Part shown: positions 1-11,861 of the stretch, piece by piece | How positions within the stretch are numbered: the first letter of the stretch is position 1 | How the letters are laid out: each line of letters starts with the position of its first letter | Source: Pseudofabraea citricarpa | Lineage: Eukaryota > Ascomycota > Leotiomycetes > Helotiales > Dermateaceae | NCBI GenBank assembly: GCA_029641185.1 | Contig: JAPWGK010000017.1 | Location: forward strand, 744,001 to 808,000 | Reading direction: 5' to 3' | Length of the DNA stretch: 64,000 nucleotides | The notes under the pieces: generated by a model | Told to the model about the DNA's origin: nothing | The model's input: the letters and a program-made list of their open reading frames with translations, nothing else | The model's database searches: none | Translations under genes and position numbers: made by a program

Positions 1-713
1 CCGTTCGCGATGTTGATGTGAGTAAATACAAGTCTGGAGGATGAAGAATGGGAGAAAGATGAATGCACCGACCTCTTCGACGCCATCGACAGTCGACTCC
101 ATCGAGAACAATTGAGCAGGCGCGAGGGGGTCGGAATGACCTCTGCTGACGGAATGATGCTGATTCGACGGGTGATTCCAGGCGCAAAAGTTCATTGAGG
201 CATACTCTGCTTTCTTGAAGAGACAGGGAAAGCTTCCCATCCCTGGTATGAATTTGCGCTTCCTCCCCTCCTAGTTCCCTAATACTGATCTTCACTCTTC
301 TCAGGTTGGGTTGATACCGTCAAGACCGGCCCAGCAAAGGAGCTCCCACCTCAATCTATCGATTGGTTCTACGTTCGCGCCGCATCCATCGCTCGTCACG
401 TCTACCTCCGCAAAACCGTCGGTGTTGGTCGTCTACGAAAGGTTCACGGCTCCACCCGCAACCGTGGATCCCGCCCATCCCACCACGTCGATGCCAGTGG
501 AAGTGTTGACCGTAAGGTTATGCAAGCTCTTGAGAAGATTGGTGTTCTTGAGCAAGACGAGGACAAGGGAGGTCGCCGTATCACTCAAAGTGGACAGCGT
601 GATTTGGACCGTTAGTGATCACCACACACATATTACAGGGCCCTGCTAACAAAAAATCAGGTATCGCTCAAACTACCATTGAGGCTGATGAGGAAGAAGA
701 TGATGACGAGTAA
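1..713 (+). CDS. RPS19: 40S ribosomal protein S19 (eS19), 5' end cut by the window edge
   Basis: Small-subunit ribosomal protein needed for 40S maturation. Visible coding exons are about 1-17 (ends in T-V-R-D-V-D), 182-245, 305-610 and 661-713. Joined they give the eS19 body, with FLKRQGKLPIPGW, the helix IDWFYVRAASIARHVYLRK and the GSTRNRGSRPSHH basic loop, ending in an acidic tail EEEDDDE typical of fungal copies. Introns 18-181, 246-304 and 611-660 have GT-AG ends; the first is long for this window. The start codon lies to the left of the window. A continuous 112-residue reading starting at 311 is out of frame with the protein. Identification is secure; only the extreme N-terminus is missing. 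Confidence 0.95.
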
Positions 714-1787
714 ATTCATTGCATTTTAAGGTCTGGGTATTTGGGTTTATTTGCAGCATAGGGCTTGCTTGCACGGTGTATTCAAAATGAATTTGCGGCA
801 CTTCAAATCCAAACCTCTCCCTTGAAAGTGCTTCTCAGCCTGTTTTCTGTGAGACGTGCAACCATGATAATATGAAAGTGTACAGTGAAGCCTCAGCTAC
901 TAGTTTGCGTAGCTGATAGCACCTTGGACGAACACATATGCAGATAATGTTTTCCTCGGATCTTTTGTGGTGAACATATCAACTCCATAGCCAGGCTACA
1001 GTCCTTGGAGCCGTTGGATTTCGTCCTCCCATTCCCTTCTTGAGCGCACCAACCCTCCATTCCCCTCTTCCTGCATGCAGCATGCATGTATTTCTTTTTC
1101 CTGTCGACTTTTCGAAAAATCAGCCATTAAGAGACGAACGGGAAGCCGCAACTACTATACTCGAAACTTATTTCCTCCCGAGGTCGATATTCAACTAAGA
1201 TCGGCATCGCTTCACTTAACCTCGACATCACTTCTGTAACCACGGTTCAGATACTTATACTCTTTCCTTTATTATCTCTGACTCCATCTCCCTCCACCTC
1301 CTGCCTTCTTCTTTTCTCGTTTATATCCCAACTTCACGCAACTACCTACCTTCTCGCGTGCACTGGGTAGTATTTGAAGTTCGCGCGCACGCAACCTGGG
1401 TTCACGAACAATATCACTCAGTACACAGTACACAGTACACAGCAGTTCAAACGCTACTGCAGAAGAAGGTAAGATCTCACTTTTATTTACACACGCACTT
1501 CTAATCCTGGCTAATCAGCGAACCCAGCTTGAAGTTACTGATCTCGCGTTCCGGCTTCTGTGAACTACGTGCCTGTCGGCAACTAGCTAAGGCTGTTCTT
1601 CTGCAGCTGTCGCGTACCTAAGGTAAGCCCTCATATCCTTAGTTCAGCATCTGCACCATTATCTGCAATCTTCAGTTGAGAGATGCATGTGGTTCGCGTC
1701 TCACTGTTTTTTCATGATTCGGTCTCACTCGCAAGATTCTAACAAGTCCGATCTTAGTTACTGCGTTCAAGGGACCTCCGCCCCAAA
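714..1787. other. Intergenic: RPS19 3' end and promoter/leader of the deaminase-like gene
   Basis: No convincing coding frame. The right half is C/T-rich (about 1200-1350), as in fungal promoters. Two sets of splice-like signals (GTAAGA at 1469 to CAG at 1518; GTAAGC at 1623 to CAG at 1675) suggest a spliced 5' leader, but this is inference only. Confidence 0.5.
1419..1442. repeat. Short tandem repeat, unit CAGTACA
   Basis: Three full copies plus a partial copy of a 7-base unit in the presumed leader or promoter of the downstream gene. Confidence 0.9.
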
Positions 1788-3534
1788 ATGGCTGGTGGTA
1801 AAAAACAGCGAGAGGCGAGAAGACGCCCGCAACGTTTGTTTAGAGGCTTACCAGACCTTGAAGAAGAAGTCAGATACAAGGTATCACAGCCTAAAAAGAC
1901 GCCTACGGTGTTACATCGGCCTGCAACGGTTATAGATATCTCCGAGTCTGATGAAGATATTCCTCGTAGGACAGGGAAGTTAGTCGAGCTTATTAAGGTA
2001 TCGGAGTCGGAGTCTTCTGAATCTTCTGGGACTGAAGTCGAGGAGGAGCAGAAGCGAACCGCATATCATATCAACACCCCAAACCAGACCGACGAAGAGG
2101 ATGAAGAGGCCTGGCTTGAAATTACACCGAAGAAGAAGAAGAAGATCAGCCATTCAAGAAGAGTTCGGCATGCTTCTCCACCAAAGTCGTCAGCGAAGCG
2201 GGCCAAAGTTAACAAGGCCAAAGTTAAAAAGACAATCCAAGTGCATAACGAAGAGCATCATAAGTCTCAAGCTCGGGCGGATAAGCTCCTCGAACACCTT
2301 ACCACGACCAAGCAGTATCTTGAAAGCATTGGAGACCTAGCACATGTTCAAGCTTTCCTGCAAGGTGAGAAAGACCCTAGCAACATATACCTCATGTCAT
2401 AATAGCTAATACAAACTGGTAACAGAGAATGGACTAGCCGATCACGAGAGTACCGAAAGTCTTCGCGAGATTTGTGAAAGTATTGCCAAACTTCTGCGGC
2501 CAACAAGTCATTCTAGGCCTGAGGACCCAAATGAGTTCAGAATTGGTCGGATTGGCCACAGGGGATTTGAGTTATTAGTCCCCGTTGAGGTATTTCATGC
2601 AGAGCAAAGCCTGAAATCAAAAACTATCGGTTTCCTGAAGGAAAAAGGAAAAAACACTATTCAGAAAGTTGCCGTTTCGGGGTCGGGATCTGCTGTAAAG
2701 TCACACCCCAAAGTGTTGCATAGCCACAGATATACAGATTCGGCTATGGAATTTGGCGAGTTCTGGAAATTCAAGATCAAAAGGGGCGGGAACATTCAAG
2801 CTCAGAAACACAGAGCTAAACCGGAAGAAGCTCAAGCTTCTCATGTCGAATTCCAATTGATTATGTACTTTGCTTGCCAAAAGCTCGAAGAGCTAACCGG
2901 AAAAGAATACAAGGTCGAGGATCTCCATAAACTAAGGAAGTGGAGACCAAGATTAGAGGCAGAGATAATAATCAGCGATGAGCCCTGTGACGAATGCGTC
3001 AAGTTTCGCAACAAGATGGAGGAGATAACGAATATCTCGTTCACATTTTTACCCAAGGCCAACCTAGGTATAATTGAGAAATCGGAGCAAGGTTCTAACG
3101 GCTATCGGTTTTATCCAAGAAATGCTTCAGCTTCACATATACAAGATATGACTGTAACGACAACATCGATGGTGTCTAGGAGAGAGACAGTGAACGTCAC
3201 TTCTCAGCAAGTCAGCAAGACAGATCCGCAACGAAACAACAAGCGAAGAAGACATGCAAACTATGATGATTCAGACGAAGACTATGTCCTGCCCAAGACT
3301 ACTAAGACGACGCAGCCGATTATTGCGATGGCACCAAGTACTCCAAAGAAGACATTGATGGGAAAGTATGGCTATGCTACTCCTCCTAGCACCAGTAGAA
3401 GCAAGAAAAGCGTAACCCCAATGGTCCTTATTGAGCAAGCTGAAACACCTGGAATTATCCTACCTTCTACGCCATCAAAACGGTCATATCTCCCGATAGC
3501 TGGGGGAAAGCCAAAGAAGCATACATTCCATTAG
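1788..3534 (+). CDS. Nuclear-type protein with a deaminase-like zinc signature
   Basis: Two exons, 1788-2364 and 2426-3534, give 561 residues; the 61-nt intron has GTGAGA and AACAG ends, and the open frame runs straight through the join. Residues 1-190 are disordered and alternate basic and acidic tracts, with KKKKK and RKRAK-like stretches that suggest nuclear import, and VIDISESDED (48-57), which resembles a SUMO-interacting motif. Residues about 230-400 look folded. They contain S-H-V-E-F (H332, E334) and, about 47 residues later, D-E-P-C-D-E-C (C380, C383). H-x-E plus P-C-x-x-C is the zinc and catalytic signature of the cytidine deaminase fold. Fungal deaminase-fold families are known, for example the OTT_1508-like group. 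The C-terminus (about 430-561) is Ser/Thr/Lys-rich. Substrate and function are unknown; the deaminase call is motif-based. Confidence 0.8.
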
Positions 3535-4806
3535 TGGTTTACTATGCAAGAACTATGCTCGACTAAAGCCGCCTTCTGTTTTTCGGTATCTTGACTTTTT
3601 CTAAGTTCTCCAGCTCTTGCTAAGGACTTCACTTTCCTAGCTCGGACAGATACCTCCACCATCTACTCCACCTGTTCCGATCTTCACTTCTTTTTCATTC
3701 CATCACCGAATCATACCTAAGCACGAAGTTCATGCGATTCACCCTTCATGAGCAGATGCACTCTTGTTCTCTCAGATCCGATGAGATGCATCCAGCTCTG
3801 GGGTCTTTTCTTTTCTTTTCTCATCTGCAATTTTTTCAGTCATGGGAAGCCTTCTTATGCCGAAAGAGCTTCCTGAACCGCATCTGGCTTGTTGAGTGAT
3901 ACCTCGTGTAAAATTACATATTTCCTTTCTCTACCTTCCATCTCCTGGTTTCTTTCGAGGAAGTCTATTAATGGAAGCACAGCGCAGGCTTAAGGACTTC
4001 TCACCTCAGGGCGGAAATTAAAACGGCGTCAGGATTACTCTTCGAGGTTGGTCCGTCAGGGAGGTCATGGGGGATATTATAGGCTTTCCCTTGTTTTCTT
4101 CTCTCCTCGAGGGCTAGGACATTTCATTTATGGGAGGCTTTGCGATGCTTTTTACTTTACTCATGGAGTTAATACAATAATGATGAAACCTATGATCAAT
4201 CGATGGTGTTAATAGTAGCTGGCGGAGAATGATGGCTCGAGTGACTCAAACTTCACGGCAACGGTTGATTGAATCCATAACATAGCCAATCAGGCGTTCG
4301 TCACTGCATAAGTACCTGTACTGAATTTACACTCAAGAAGACTAGTGGGTTGAATTGGTAAAGCCCCAGCCCCAGCCCATCCCCCAATGCCTCGCTACCA
4401 CGTCCCGCCATGCTCCCTTTCCCAAGCGACTTCACTGCCGGGTGTACTGGATCACTCGGAAACCTTGATGTACGTCGGCAAAGACACAGCTATGTGGCCT
4501 GGCTATGGGCAGATGGTGGCGAGTCATCGTCTTTTCGTCCTCTCGTCGCGACTTGGAGGCAATTCCAATGGCTTCTGCAATTTCCCTTAGTGTTCCGGGA
4601 CATGAAGAAAAGAGGACGCGGGGCTGCAATCTAGAACTTGCAGAGGCGGCTTGTGGCTGGAGATGGCTTTCGTCACACATGGCCAAATTGGATGGGCAAC
4701 CAAGGCATTCGGGTCGATGAAGTCATCCATGCGACGTTGTTCTCTGCCGTGTCTTCGATTCATTCGTGCTGCCGCTGTCAAGCGCCGACGATGCTCATAC
4801 TATATC

Positions 4807-4825
4807 TTCGTTCGTTCGTTCGTTC
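4807..4825. repeat. (TTCG)n microsatellite
   Basis: Four perfect TTCG units followed by TTC in intergenic DNA. Confidence 0.9.
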
Positions 4826-5200
4826 AGCGGCATGTCGTCGCACGTCAAGTGTCGTTGATTTTGAGTCTCTTGATTTCCTGCCCTTCCCAGCCCCCCCTGT
4901 GTCGATCCCCAGGCCTGTCAGGCTGAGGGAGAGGGAGAGGGCGAGAAGGGAAATTGGGAATGCCATCATGACGCACGACCTCCCTTTGCGCAATACTGTG
5001 GGGTCTGTTATATTGGAATCAGCCCTCTCCCGTCTGCATTGTGCTTAGGGGAACACCATGACGCACACCATCTGGCGGGAGGTTCAGTCTGCTCTGCTCA
5101 TCATGTCTGGCCCGTGATGTCGAGCGTTTGACGCGTCCTGTGCCTGACACCCGACATGCCCTAGAGGCTAGAGCGGAGAGGGGTGTGGCAGCAGCATTGA

Positions 5201-5207
5201 CCAATCA
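5201..5207 (+). promoter_or_regulatory. CCAAT box (CCAATCA)
   Basis: CCAATCA about 320 bases before the start codon of the HAM1-like gene, a usual position for binding of the fungal CCAAT complex. Motif match only. Confidence 0.35.
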
Positions 5208-5521
5208 CGGGCGCCTGGGAGCTTCATCCTGCCCATGACGTACTCCGATTTCCCATCCAAGTCATTATTGACAAATTTTGAGCCACTGTAAGGAGTTACA
5301 GCATCCAGCATCCAAGTTTACCTACGCCATCGGCCCCAGCTCCCTGAATAAAGCATTCTCACTCCCCCGTCCCTCGCTCTTGCGCTTTTGCTTCCTTCAG
5401 ACCACCTTGATACCCAATCCATCCTCCCAACCCACGCGCTTTTGTCTACTAATAACATAATACCCTGCTTTTTTTGTTCTTTTGATACCCCAAAGCATTT
5501 GCTCATCAATCACCTGCAATC

Positions 5522-8503
5522 ATGTCCGCCCAGGTGAATCGGTATGCCCCCCGCACGAACACCGCAGCATTGGGTCCATGCTAACTATTGCGCAGACCAA
5601 CCGACATCAAGGTCAAAGAAGAAGATGTCAACCGAAAGCTCCAGATGTAATTATGTCCATTGCCCGGATATGAGTTTAGCTAATCACAGATGGTATCAGC
5701 TATGGAATCATCACCGCTTTCCAGAATGGCAAGGTCCCATCTGTAAGTCATGTCATGTCATGTCGCAAAGCGTACAAGAGGTTCATCTGCTAACAAGACA
5801 CCCATAGAATGAGCAAATCGATATCGCCCTCAACAGCTTCTTGAAGTCGAAGGCGTTGGCTAGTCCTTCCAAGCGACTCTCTCCTGAAGGTCAGGCTTTG
5901 GTTGGCGACTTCCGATCTGTTGTCGAGCAGGCGAAATATCTCCTGCTCACCAAGAACGAGGGCAATCTCCTCCAAGATTTCATCTGGCAATCTCAAAACA
6001 TCAGTGGTGGAAATGCAGCCATTCCGGGCGCCCCCGTAGAGAAGGAGACCGCACAACAACATGGCAATGAGGCGCTTGAGGGTCTCCGCACCCTCGGCAC
6101 GCTCATCATCTCCAACGGACAGTTCCGAAAACTTTGTAAGTTCGAAGAATGTCAATTCATCCAAACATAACATAAAACTAACACGAATTAGTGAATGATG
6201 CTACTATTCTTATTCGCGATATTGCCGGCGATGCTGCCACGAAGGCTGCCAACAAGGTTAACCCATCTGACGAACAGCTCTCCCAGATCGATAGGCCCGC
6301 TTCTGACAATACATGGCACGATACCCCTGACATGTCGGGCGGTAATCTAAAAACCCAGATCAGAAACACTGTCAGCAAGAACAGCCCACTCTCCAAGAAG
6401 GACATCAAAGATGCTGCTGGGGATGCCAATCAAGCCGCTGATCCTCATGGGTCCCGTGACCCGCAGGATACTGCACGAAAGGCACAATATGACCAGCAGT
6501 ACGACAACGACTCTGGAGTCGATGCTCAAACTGGTGCCCAAGTTGGCCTCCAATCTTTGAAAGATAAAGCATCCAACAACATCTCCGAAGAAGACAAGGA
6601 TAGAGCTCGCCAGAAGAAGGAGGAGGCCCGAGGCCGCACCAAGAACTACATCTCCACCAAGATGCCTGAAGAGCGACGCGAACAAACCATTTGGCGATTG
6701 AAGAAGATGGTTGTTGAGATCCAAGGACACCCTGATTATCAACAAGCTATCACCACACTTCTCAATTTGGCCGAGACTTATGCTGGTCATGCCAATACTG
6801 TCGGTCAACAGGCTACAGGCAGTGTCAAGGGGGCTCATTCTGACGACTCTCTTAAGCTTGCTGAGCAAGACCTCAAGACTTTGATTGAGCGATTTGCCAA
6901 TGGAACTTCCACCAACGACTTCTTCGATAGCCTCAACAACATTTATGCTGATGCTGACAAGGACCCGGAGCTGAAGGCTTGGTTCAAGCAAGTTGATGCC
7001 TACATCAGAAAGTGCCTCAAGCAACAAGGCTACATCATGGAGGATGCCGCCACTGATGAGTGGAACGAGCTCTATGATCGTGGCAATTTCCTTCTCCGAG
7101 ATCGTTATCGCAACCACACCGACCGCATTGTTGACGAGACTAAGTTCCTTGCCGACCAGTTTGATCAAGATCCCCAGAACAAGCGCTTCGCTCAAAGCTT
7201 GCAGAAGTTGTTCAATGATTTGGGCAACGACGAGAACGGCAAGCCCACTTTCAAGCCTCACTTGATTAAGGACTTGAGCGAGGTCATCATTCCATCTGTG
7301 TTTGAGAGTATCCGTTATGTCCCCATTCCAAGAATCGAGTTCAGTGATCCTACGATTGATGCTGTTATCGAAAACCTGGTCATTGAGAGCGACAACCTGA
7401 TGCCCAATGTCCTCGAGGTTGCCAGTGATAACTACTTCCGTTATGGACGCAAGAAGATTGCCAACAAAAACTCCAACTCTATTATGTTGTCCGTCTCTGG
7501 AGTACAAATGGATCTCAGAGATGTCAGCTACTATGTCAAGAGAAAACAGGGCTTCCCCAGTGTCACTGATCTTGGTGTTGCAGACATCTTCCTTGGCGGA
7601 TCTGGCTTCAGCTTTAAGATTAAGATGTCCACTGCTGAGAAATCGGATAAGCAGAACTTCTTCAAGGTTGACAAGGTCGATGTAGATGTCAAGAACTTCA
7701 ACATCAAATTGAAGCAGTCAAAGCACAAGCTGCTTTTTGCCATTGCCAAGCCAATTATGCTCAAGGTCCTTCGTCCTGCGCTCCAGAAAGCACTTGAGAA
7801 GATCATCAAGGACAAGTGTTACGAGTTTGACACCCTTGCCTTCCAAGTCAAGCAAGAAGCCGATCGTGCTATGGCGGAAGCTAAGAACAACCCTGAGCAA
7901 GCTCAGAACATTTATCAACGCTATGTCAATGCTGCACAGAAGCAGTTCTTGCAAGGGAAGCAGAAGACCGAGGAAGTTGCAGCAAACACCAAGGTTAATG
8001 TGGCGATGACCCAGCAAGACTCTATCTTCCCCAACATCAAGCTCCCTGGAGGCATCTCTAGCAAGGCAACTGAGTTCAAAGAACTTGCACGCAAGGGTGA
8101 CAAGTGGGAGTCCCCAATCTTCAAGATTGGTTCTGCCCCAACAACCACCGACATTCCAAGCGCTACTAAGATCACTCGTAAAGATCATTCAGTTACGGGC
8201 GGTGGAATTCGAGGACCACAAAACATTGGAAACACTGGGTAAGCATCTCCATTGACATAACAAAAGTAAATTGTTAACAATGTATCCAGCTCTATAACCA
8301 ATCAGGCGAGAGACCCAGCTGCCCAGAATGCTGGTCAAACAAATGGCTCTGCGTATAACAACGGCTCAGCACACAACGGCTCCTCCAATGGCTTCAGTAA
8401 CCAGGTTGACGAAGCCTTTAGCAAGAGCAATACTCAGAACAATGGCACTACTCTTGGCTCCAACAATCCAGTCCTTACTGGCAACACTGGCTATGCTTCC
8501 TAG
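5522..8503 (+). CDS. HAM1-like protein (HAM1_N / Ham1_C families)
   Basis: Six exons: 5522-5541, 5596-5646, 5700-5742, 5808-6135, 6192-8238, 8290-8503. The protein starts MSAQVNRPTDIKVKEEDVN and runs to about 900 residues. The N-terminal half is helical and charged with a Q/N/D-rich insert. The part from about 580 to 750 (near SGFSFKIKM, KNFNIKLKQSKHKLLF, LRPALQKALEKIIKDKC) matches my memory of the fungal Ham1_C domain, which is related to lipid-binding TULIP/BPI folds. The tail is N/G/S-rich. The first three exons are only 20, 51 and 43 nt, so the start can be placed only by splicing; the frame holds through every join. Likely a lipid-binding or membrane-contact protein. The biochemical role is unproven. 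Confidence 0.85.
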
Positions 8504-9135
8504 AAATAACACACACTAATTAGTTGAAAGTCCTTTCAGTACGGGGTCGAGGGAACACTTGTGCTTTGATGATACCACAAATGCGAATACCACTTGCTTA
8601 TGGGGTTTATGGGTATAGTCTGAGGTTTTCATGCCTGTAATGGAGGAAGAATTTCATTTGTTCTTTGATTTGCGGAACCATTACTTTTGTGCCACTACAT
8701 GAAATCTTTAGCGTTTCCTTAATACGGAAAACGGTGGGGTGGACGAACAAAGAAAAATAACGGCTTATGAGATCGAGTCTTTCTTGTGTATTTTATGTAT
8801 TCGGTAATTATACTGCTTTGCATTTCGATTCTCTCTTCGCACTCCATACAATGAAACATGAATCATCAGCCCCTGTGAAACATTGTCGCCTCTTTTGATG
8901 CCTTGAAAGCATACCCTAATATCAATCACCCATTCACAAGCTAATACTTATCCGATAGAGTTGTTTGAAGTCTTTATTTCCAACTTGAGAATTGCCAGGC
9001 GATTAGGCAAGAACGAACTTTAACAATCACGTGCGCTCGTGCCTGGACTAGCGCGTTCAGATTCGATCAACGGCCACCCCGCGAATTTTATAACGCGCCA
9101 CTATTGCAATATCATCTTCAACCAGCATTGCTACT
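8504..9135. other. Intergenic, promoter of the DUF4211 gene
   Basis: No coding frame seen. AT-rich left part fits a 3' end. An ATCACGTG site lies at 9026-9033. Confidence 0.6.
9026..9033 (+). promoter_or_regulatory. ATCACGTG (E-box/CDEI-like) site
   Basis: CACGTG core preceded by AT, 103 bases before the start codon of the DUF4211 gene. It fits bHLH proteins of the Cbf1 type. The same octamer recurs at other promoters in this window. Confidence 0.4.
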
Positions 9136-11374
9136 ATGCCTCCCAAGAACAATATAGAGCGCAGATCGCGCCGCAAGAAGCAAACACGACTCACATTCGA
9201 CCCTGTGCCTGGAGCAAGTTCCTCCCCATCTGGATCTGTTTCGGCGCCAGTATCCAAGTATTCTCCCGCGAAGGTCCGATATCATCTTCCGGGCAATGGC
9301 ACTCCTTCTATCAAGAAGAACGCCCAAAAACTTTTACCCACACCTGCGAAATCTTCACAGGTGCCAGTTGAAGCACCTACAGGTAAGCTACACAACACTT
9401 CACACAGCAGGCACTTCTTGAGATTCTTACTAAAATTATTTTTATCACTAGATAGTGATGATGATAGCGATATCATCCCGCAGAGCTCTCGCCGTGTCCG
9501 AAATTCTTCGCCCCCAATGACGAAACCATTCAACTTCGATGCAAGCGAAGACGATACTGTCCCAGTCATTTCAAACCCTATACGTAAACGAGGCAAGATG
9601 GACGGATATAGCAGAATAAGTGATAGCTCGGATGGCTCACTGCCAGAGGAACCTATCGGGTCCGCAAAAAAGAAGCAGAAGACGCCGATCAAAAGGGCTA
9701 TTACTATCGAGAGTGATGAGGAGAGCGAGCCCGATTTACCAAAATTGAAGACACCAAGAAGTTTTATCAAAGGAGGAAGCAGTTATAATGCACCTATCGG
9801 GTCTTCTAAGACCTCTCGGAGGAAGCAAAAATCATCAAGTGCTGCAAAATCTTCGTCGGCTAGAAATCGAAGGCAGAAGTCAGTTACTCTTTCGGATAGC
9901 GAGGATGAGCTGAATTCATCTGTTCGAGTTACTCGGTCCCGAGGACACGCAAGCAAACCTCTTGAGGATGCCGCAAATGAGGTTTTACTAGAAGAACAAG
10001 ATGACGAGGATGAGGACGATATTATTACTACATCACCTGCTAAGCGACGTCAGAAAGCTATCGTTATTGAAGACGATGAAGACGAAGATGATGACCAAGA
10101 GAGTGATGAAAGTGAGGTTATTGTTAGTCCTCTTAAGCGACGCAGGCAAGCGTCGACGGAAGGAGAAGATTCACCTTCTGGAGGCGCATCACGTACCAAG
10201 CGTAGGCGAGCAAACAAGATTGAGGTACCGTCTCGAAAAACGAGACAACACAAGACAAAAAAGAGGACGGCGAAGGAGAAGACCATGGAGCTTATAAAGC
10301 GAAAAAGGGCCGGCGAGAAAATTGACGAACTTACCGCGTCAGAATCTGAGGCTGAAGGCGATGGGGCTCTTTATGACACCGAATCCGATCTGCAGGTTCT
10401 TTCTGAGTTTGAAGATGAGCCTGAAGATGAAGCACCAACCAAGGCCAAGAAGAAGGGTAAGTCAAAACGCAAGAGTACCACAGAAAATGTAGAAGATGAT
10501 GAGGATGATTGGATTGTTGATGACGAGGAGGAGGACATGCTTGGTGTGCCTCTTGGCCTTCACGATATTCCGCTTGAATTCACTCAAAATTCTCACAAAC
10601 CGCTCAAAGATCATTTTAAAGACGCCGTTGAATGGATGATTCACAACAAAATCAACCCTGCTTTTCCTAGGGATGATCCTATTTACCATGCCGCTTTCCG
10701 AAAGCTAGATGATGAGGTTCGTGGATATGCAACCAGCAAGTATGTTTCTTCTGTCTGGCAAGATGGATTCAATAAAGCTTTATGGGCACGGCCTTTCTTT
10801 GTTGAACGAGAACTCGACATAGCGGGACTGGATATGAAGTGCAATGCATGCAATCGTAGTAACCATCCTCCGAAATTTGTAATTCAGTTGCAAGGAAAGG
10901 CGTATTCAAAGAAAACGTTGGAGGAGATAGACCCGGATAGTGAGAGCGAGGATGATTCGGACTCCGAAAAGTCAAGCAAGGGCAAAAGCATCGATGAGAA
11001 CGGCAACATCTTGCCGGGAGAGGACGAGGAATTTTTCCTTGGTCGGTAAGTGATACTTCTGAACTTGCATTACTTTCCACATCTTACTGACACTTCACAG
11101 TTTCTGCGCCTCGAACGCGAGAATAGCTCACTCACTGATCCATTGGAAGCATGCACTCAATGAATGGGTCTTGGGCAACCTAGAAGGACAGGGTTATCTG
11201 ACACCAACCAAGCTAGCTGAGCGCGACAAGATGAAAGCCAAAAAACGGACCAAGCTCGCTTACGCTATCGTGGATAATTGGGAGGCCGACAACACCATCA
11301 AGAGTCTCTATGGCGACTTCAAGCGCAGTCTGGATGCTGCTCGGGAGGGCAAGCAAGAACGCTGGGGAAAATAG
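9136..11374 (+). CDS. DUF4211 domain protein (CCDC82-like), probably nuclear
   Basis: Exons 9136-9382, 9452-11045 and 11101-11374 give 704 residues. Residues 1-about 430 are disordered, with alternating basic clusters (KRRRQ, TKRRRANK, KTKKR) and acidic-serine blocks (LSDSEDE, IVIEDDEDE, ITIESDEESE). The blocks look like CK2 sites and SUMO-interacting motifs. From about 470 a folded part begins (DWIVDDEEED, LKDHFKDAVEWMIHNKINP, FVERELDIAGLDMKC-NAC-N), matching the DUF4211 region found in fungi and in vertebrate CCDC82; the C-x-x-C is conserved-looking. The last exon adds ASNARIAHSLIHWKHALNEWV. The first intron is 69 nt, in frame and without a stop, so it can be misread as coding. Molecular function is unknown; chromatin or transcription roles are inference. 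Confidence 0.85.
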
Positions 11375-11693
11375 GTTTCGTGGTTACTGAGATACACAGA
11401 TGAAGTCTGACAAATCTGATGATGACTTCCAGACCACAGTTGTCTTCGTACGTCATTTGCAGTATCGAAGGTTATCTCTCTTTCTCCAGTGGTGAGACTA
11501 ACAATTGATAAAGATCGCATCCCATGCAATGGTCTTCTAGTTCCTATTCGTAGTTTTCTCTTCGTCTTTGTTCCAATTGCGTTGAATTTTGATAGGAAAG
11601 CAAGCATGCAAGGAGTTTTATTTTACGCGTGGAATTTGGCCAGGTGCTCCCTTGGCAATGGGGTTTGCAGAGCGGAGGAGTTTGGGCGTTACG

Positions 11694-11733
11694 TCTTCTT
11701 CTTCTTCTTCTTCTCCTCCTCCTCCTCCTCTCT
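11694..11733. repeat. (CTT)n-(CTC)n microsatellite
   Basis: Compound trinucleotide run, CTT units passing into CTC units, downstream of the DUF4211 gene. Confidence 0.9.
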
Positions 11734-11835
11734 CGATTTGCCTTTTCTATTAAATGGTTACGATACCCCTAGGGCGATGAGATGAGATGAGATGTGGCAG
11801 AAGGGGATGGCGCGGTTGGGAATTGGCCGCCGACT

Positions 11836-11861
11836 ATTACCTTACCTTACCTTACCTTACC
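11836..11861. repeat. (CTTAC)n minisatellite
   Basis: Four or more units of CTTAC in tandem, ending in CCTAGG. Confidence 0.9.

Larger units (their letters stand above)
3535..5521. other. Long intergenic region, no supported gene
   Basis: Nearly 2 kb. Around 4380-5240 it is C/G-rich and open in several overlapping frames on both strands, the usual effect of composition; none has family-like sequence or splice structure. The stretch 5280-5521 is C/T-rich and reads as the promoter and leader of the next gene. Confidence 0.5.

Noticed and set aside
4387..5048. Cluster of overlapping open frames on both strands
   Set aside because: All frames are open together because the DNA is G/C-rich; none looks like a protein family.
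6347..7507. 386-codon minus-strand frame
   Set aside because: Mirror of the HAM1-like exon 5; codon pattern follows the plus strand.
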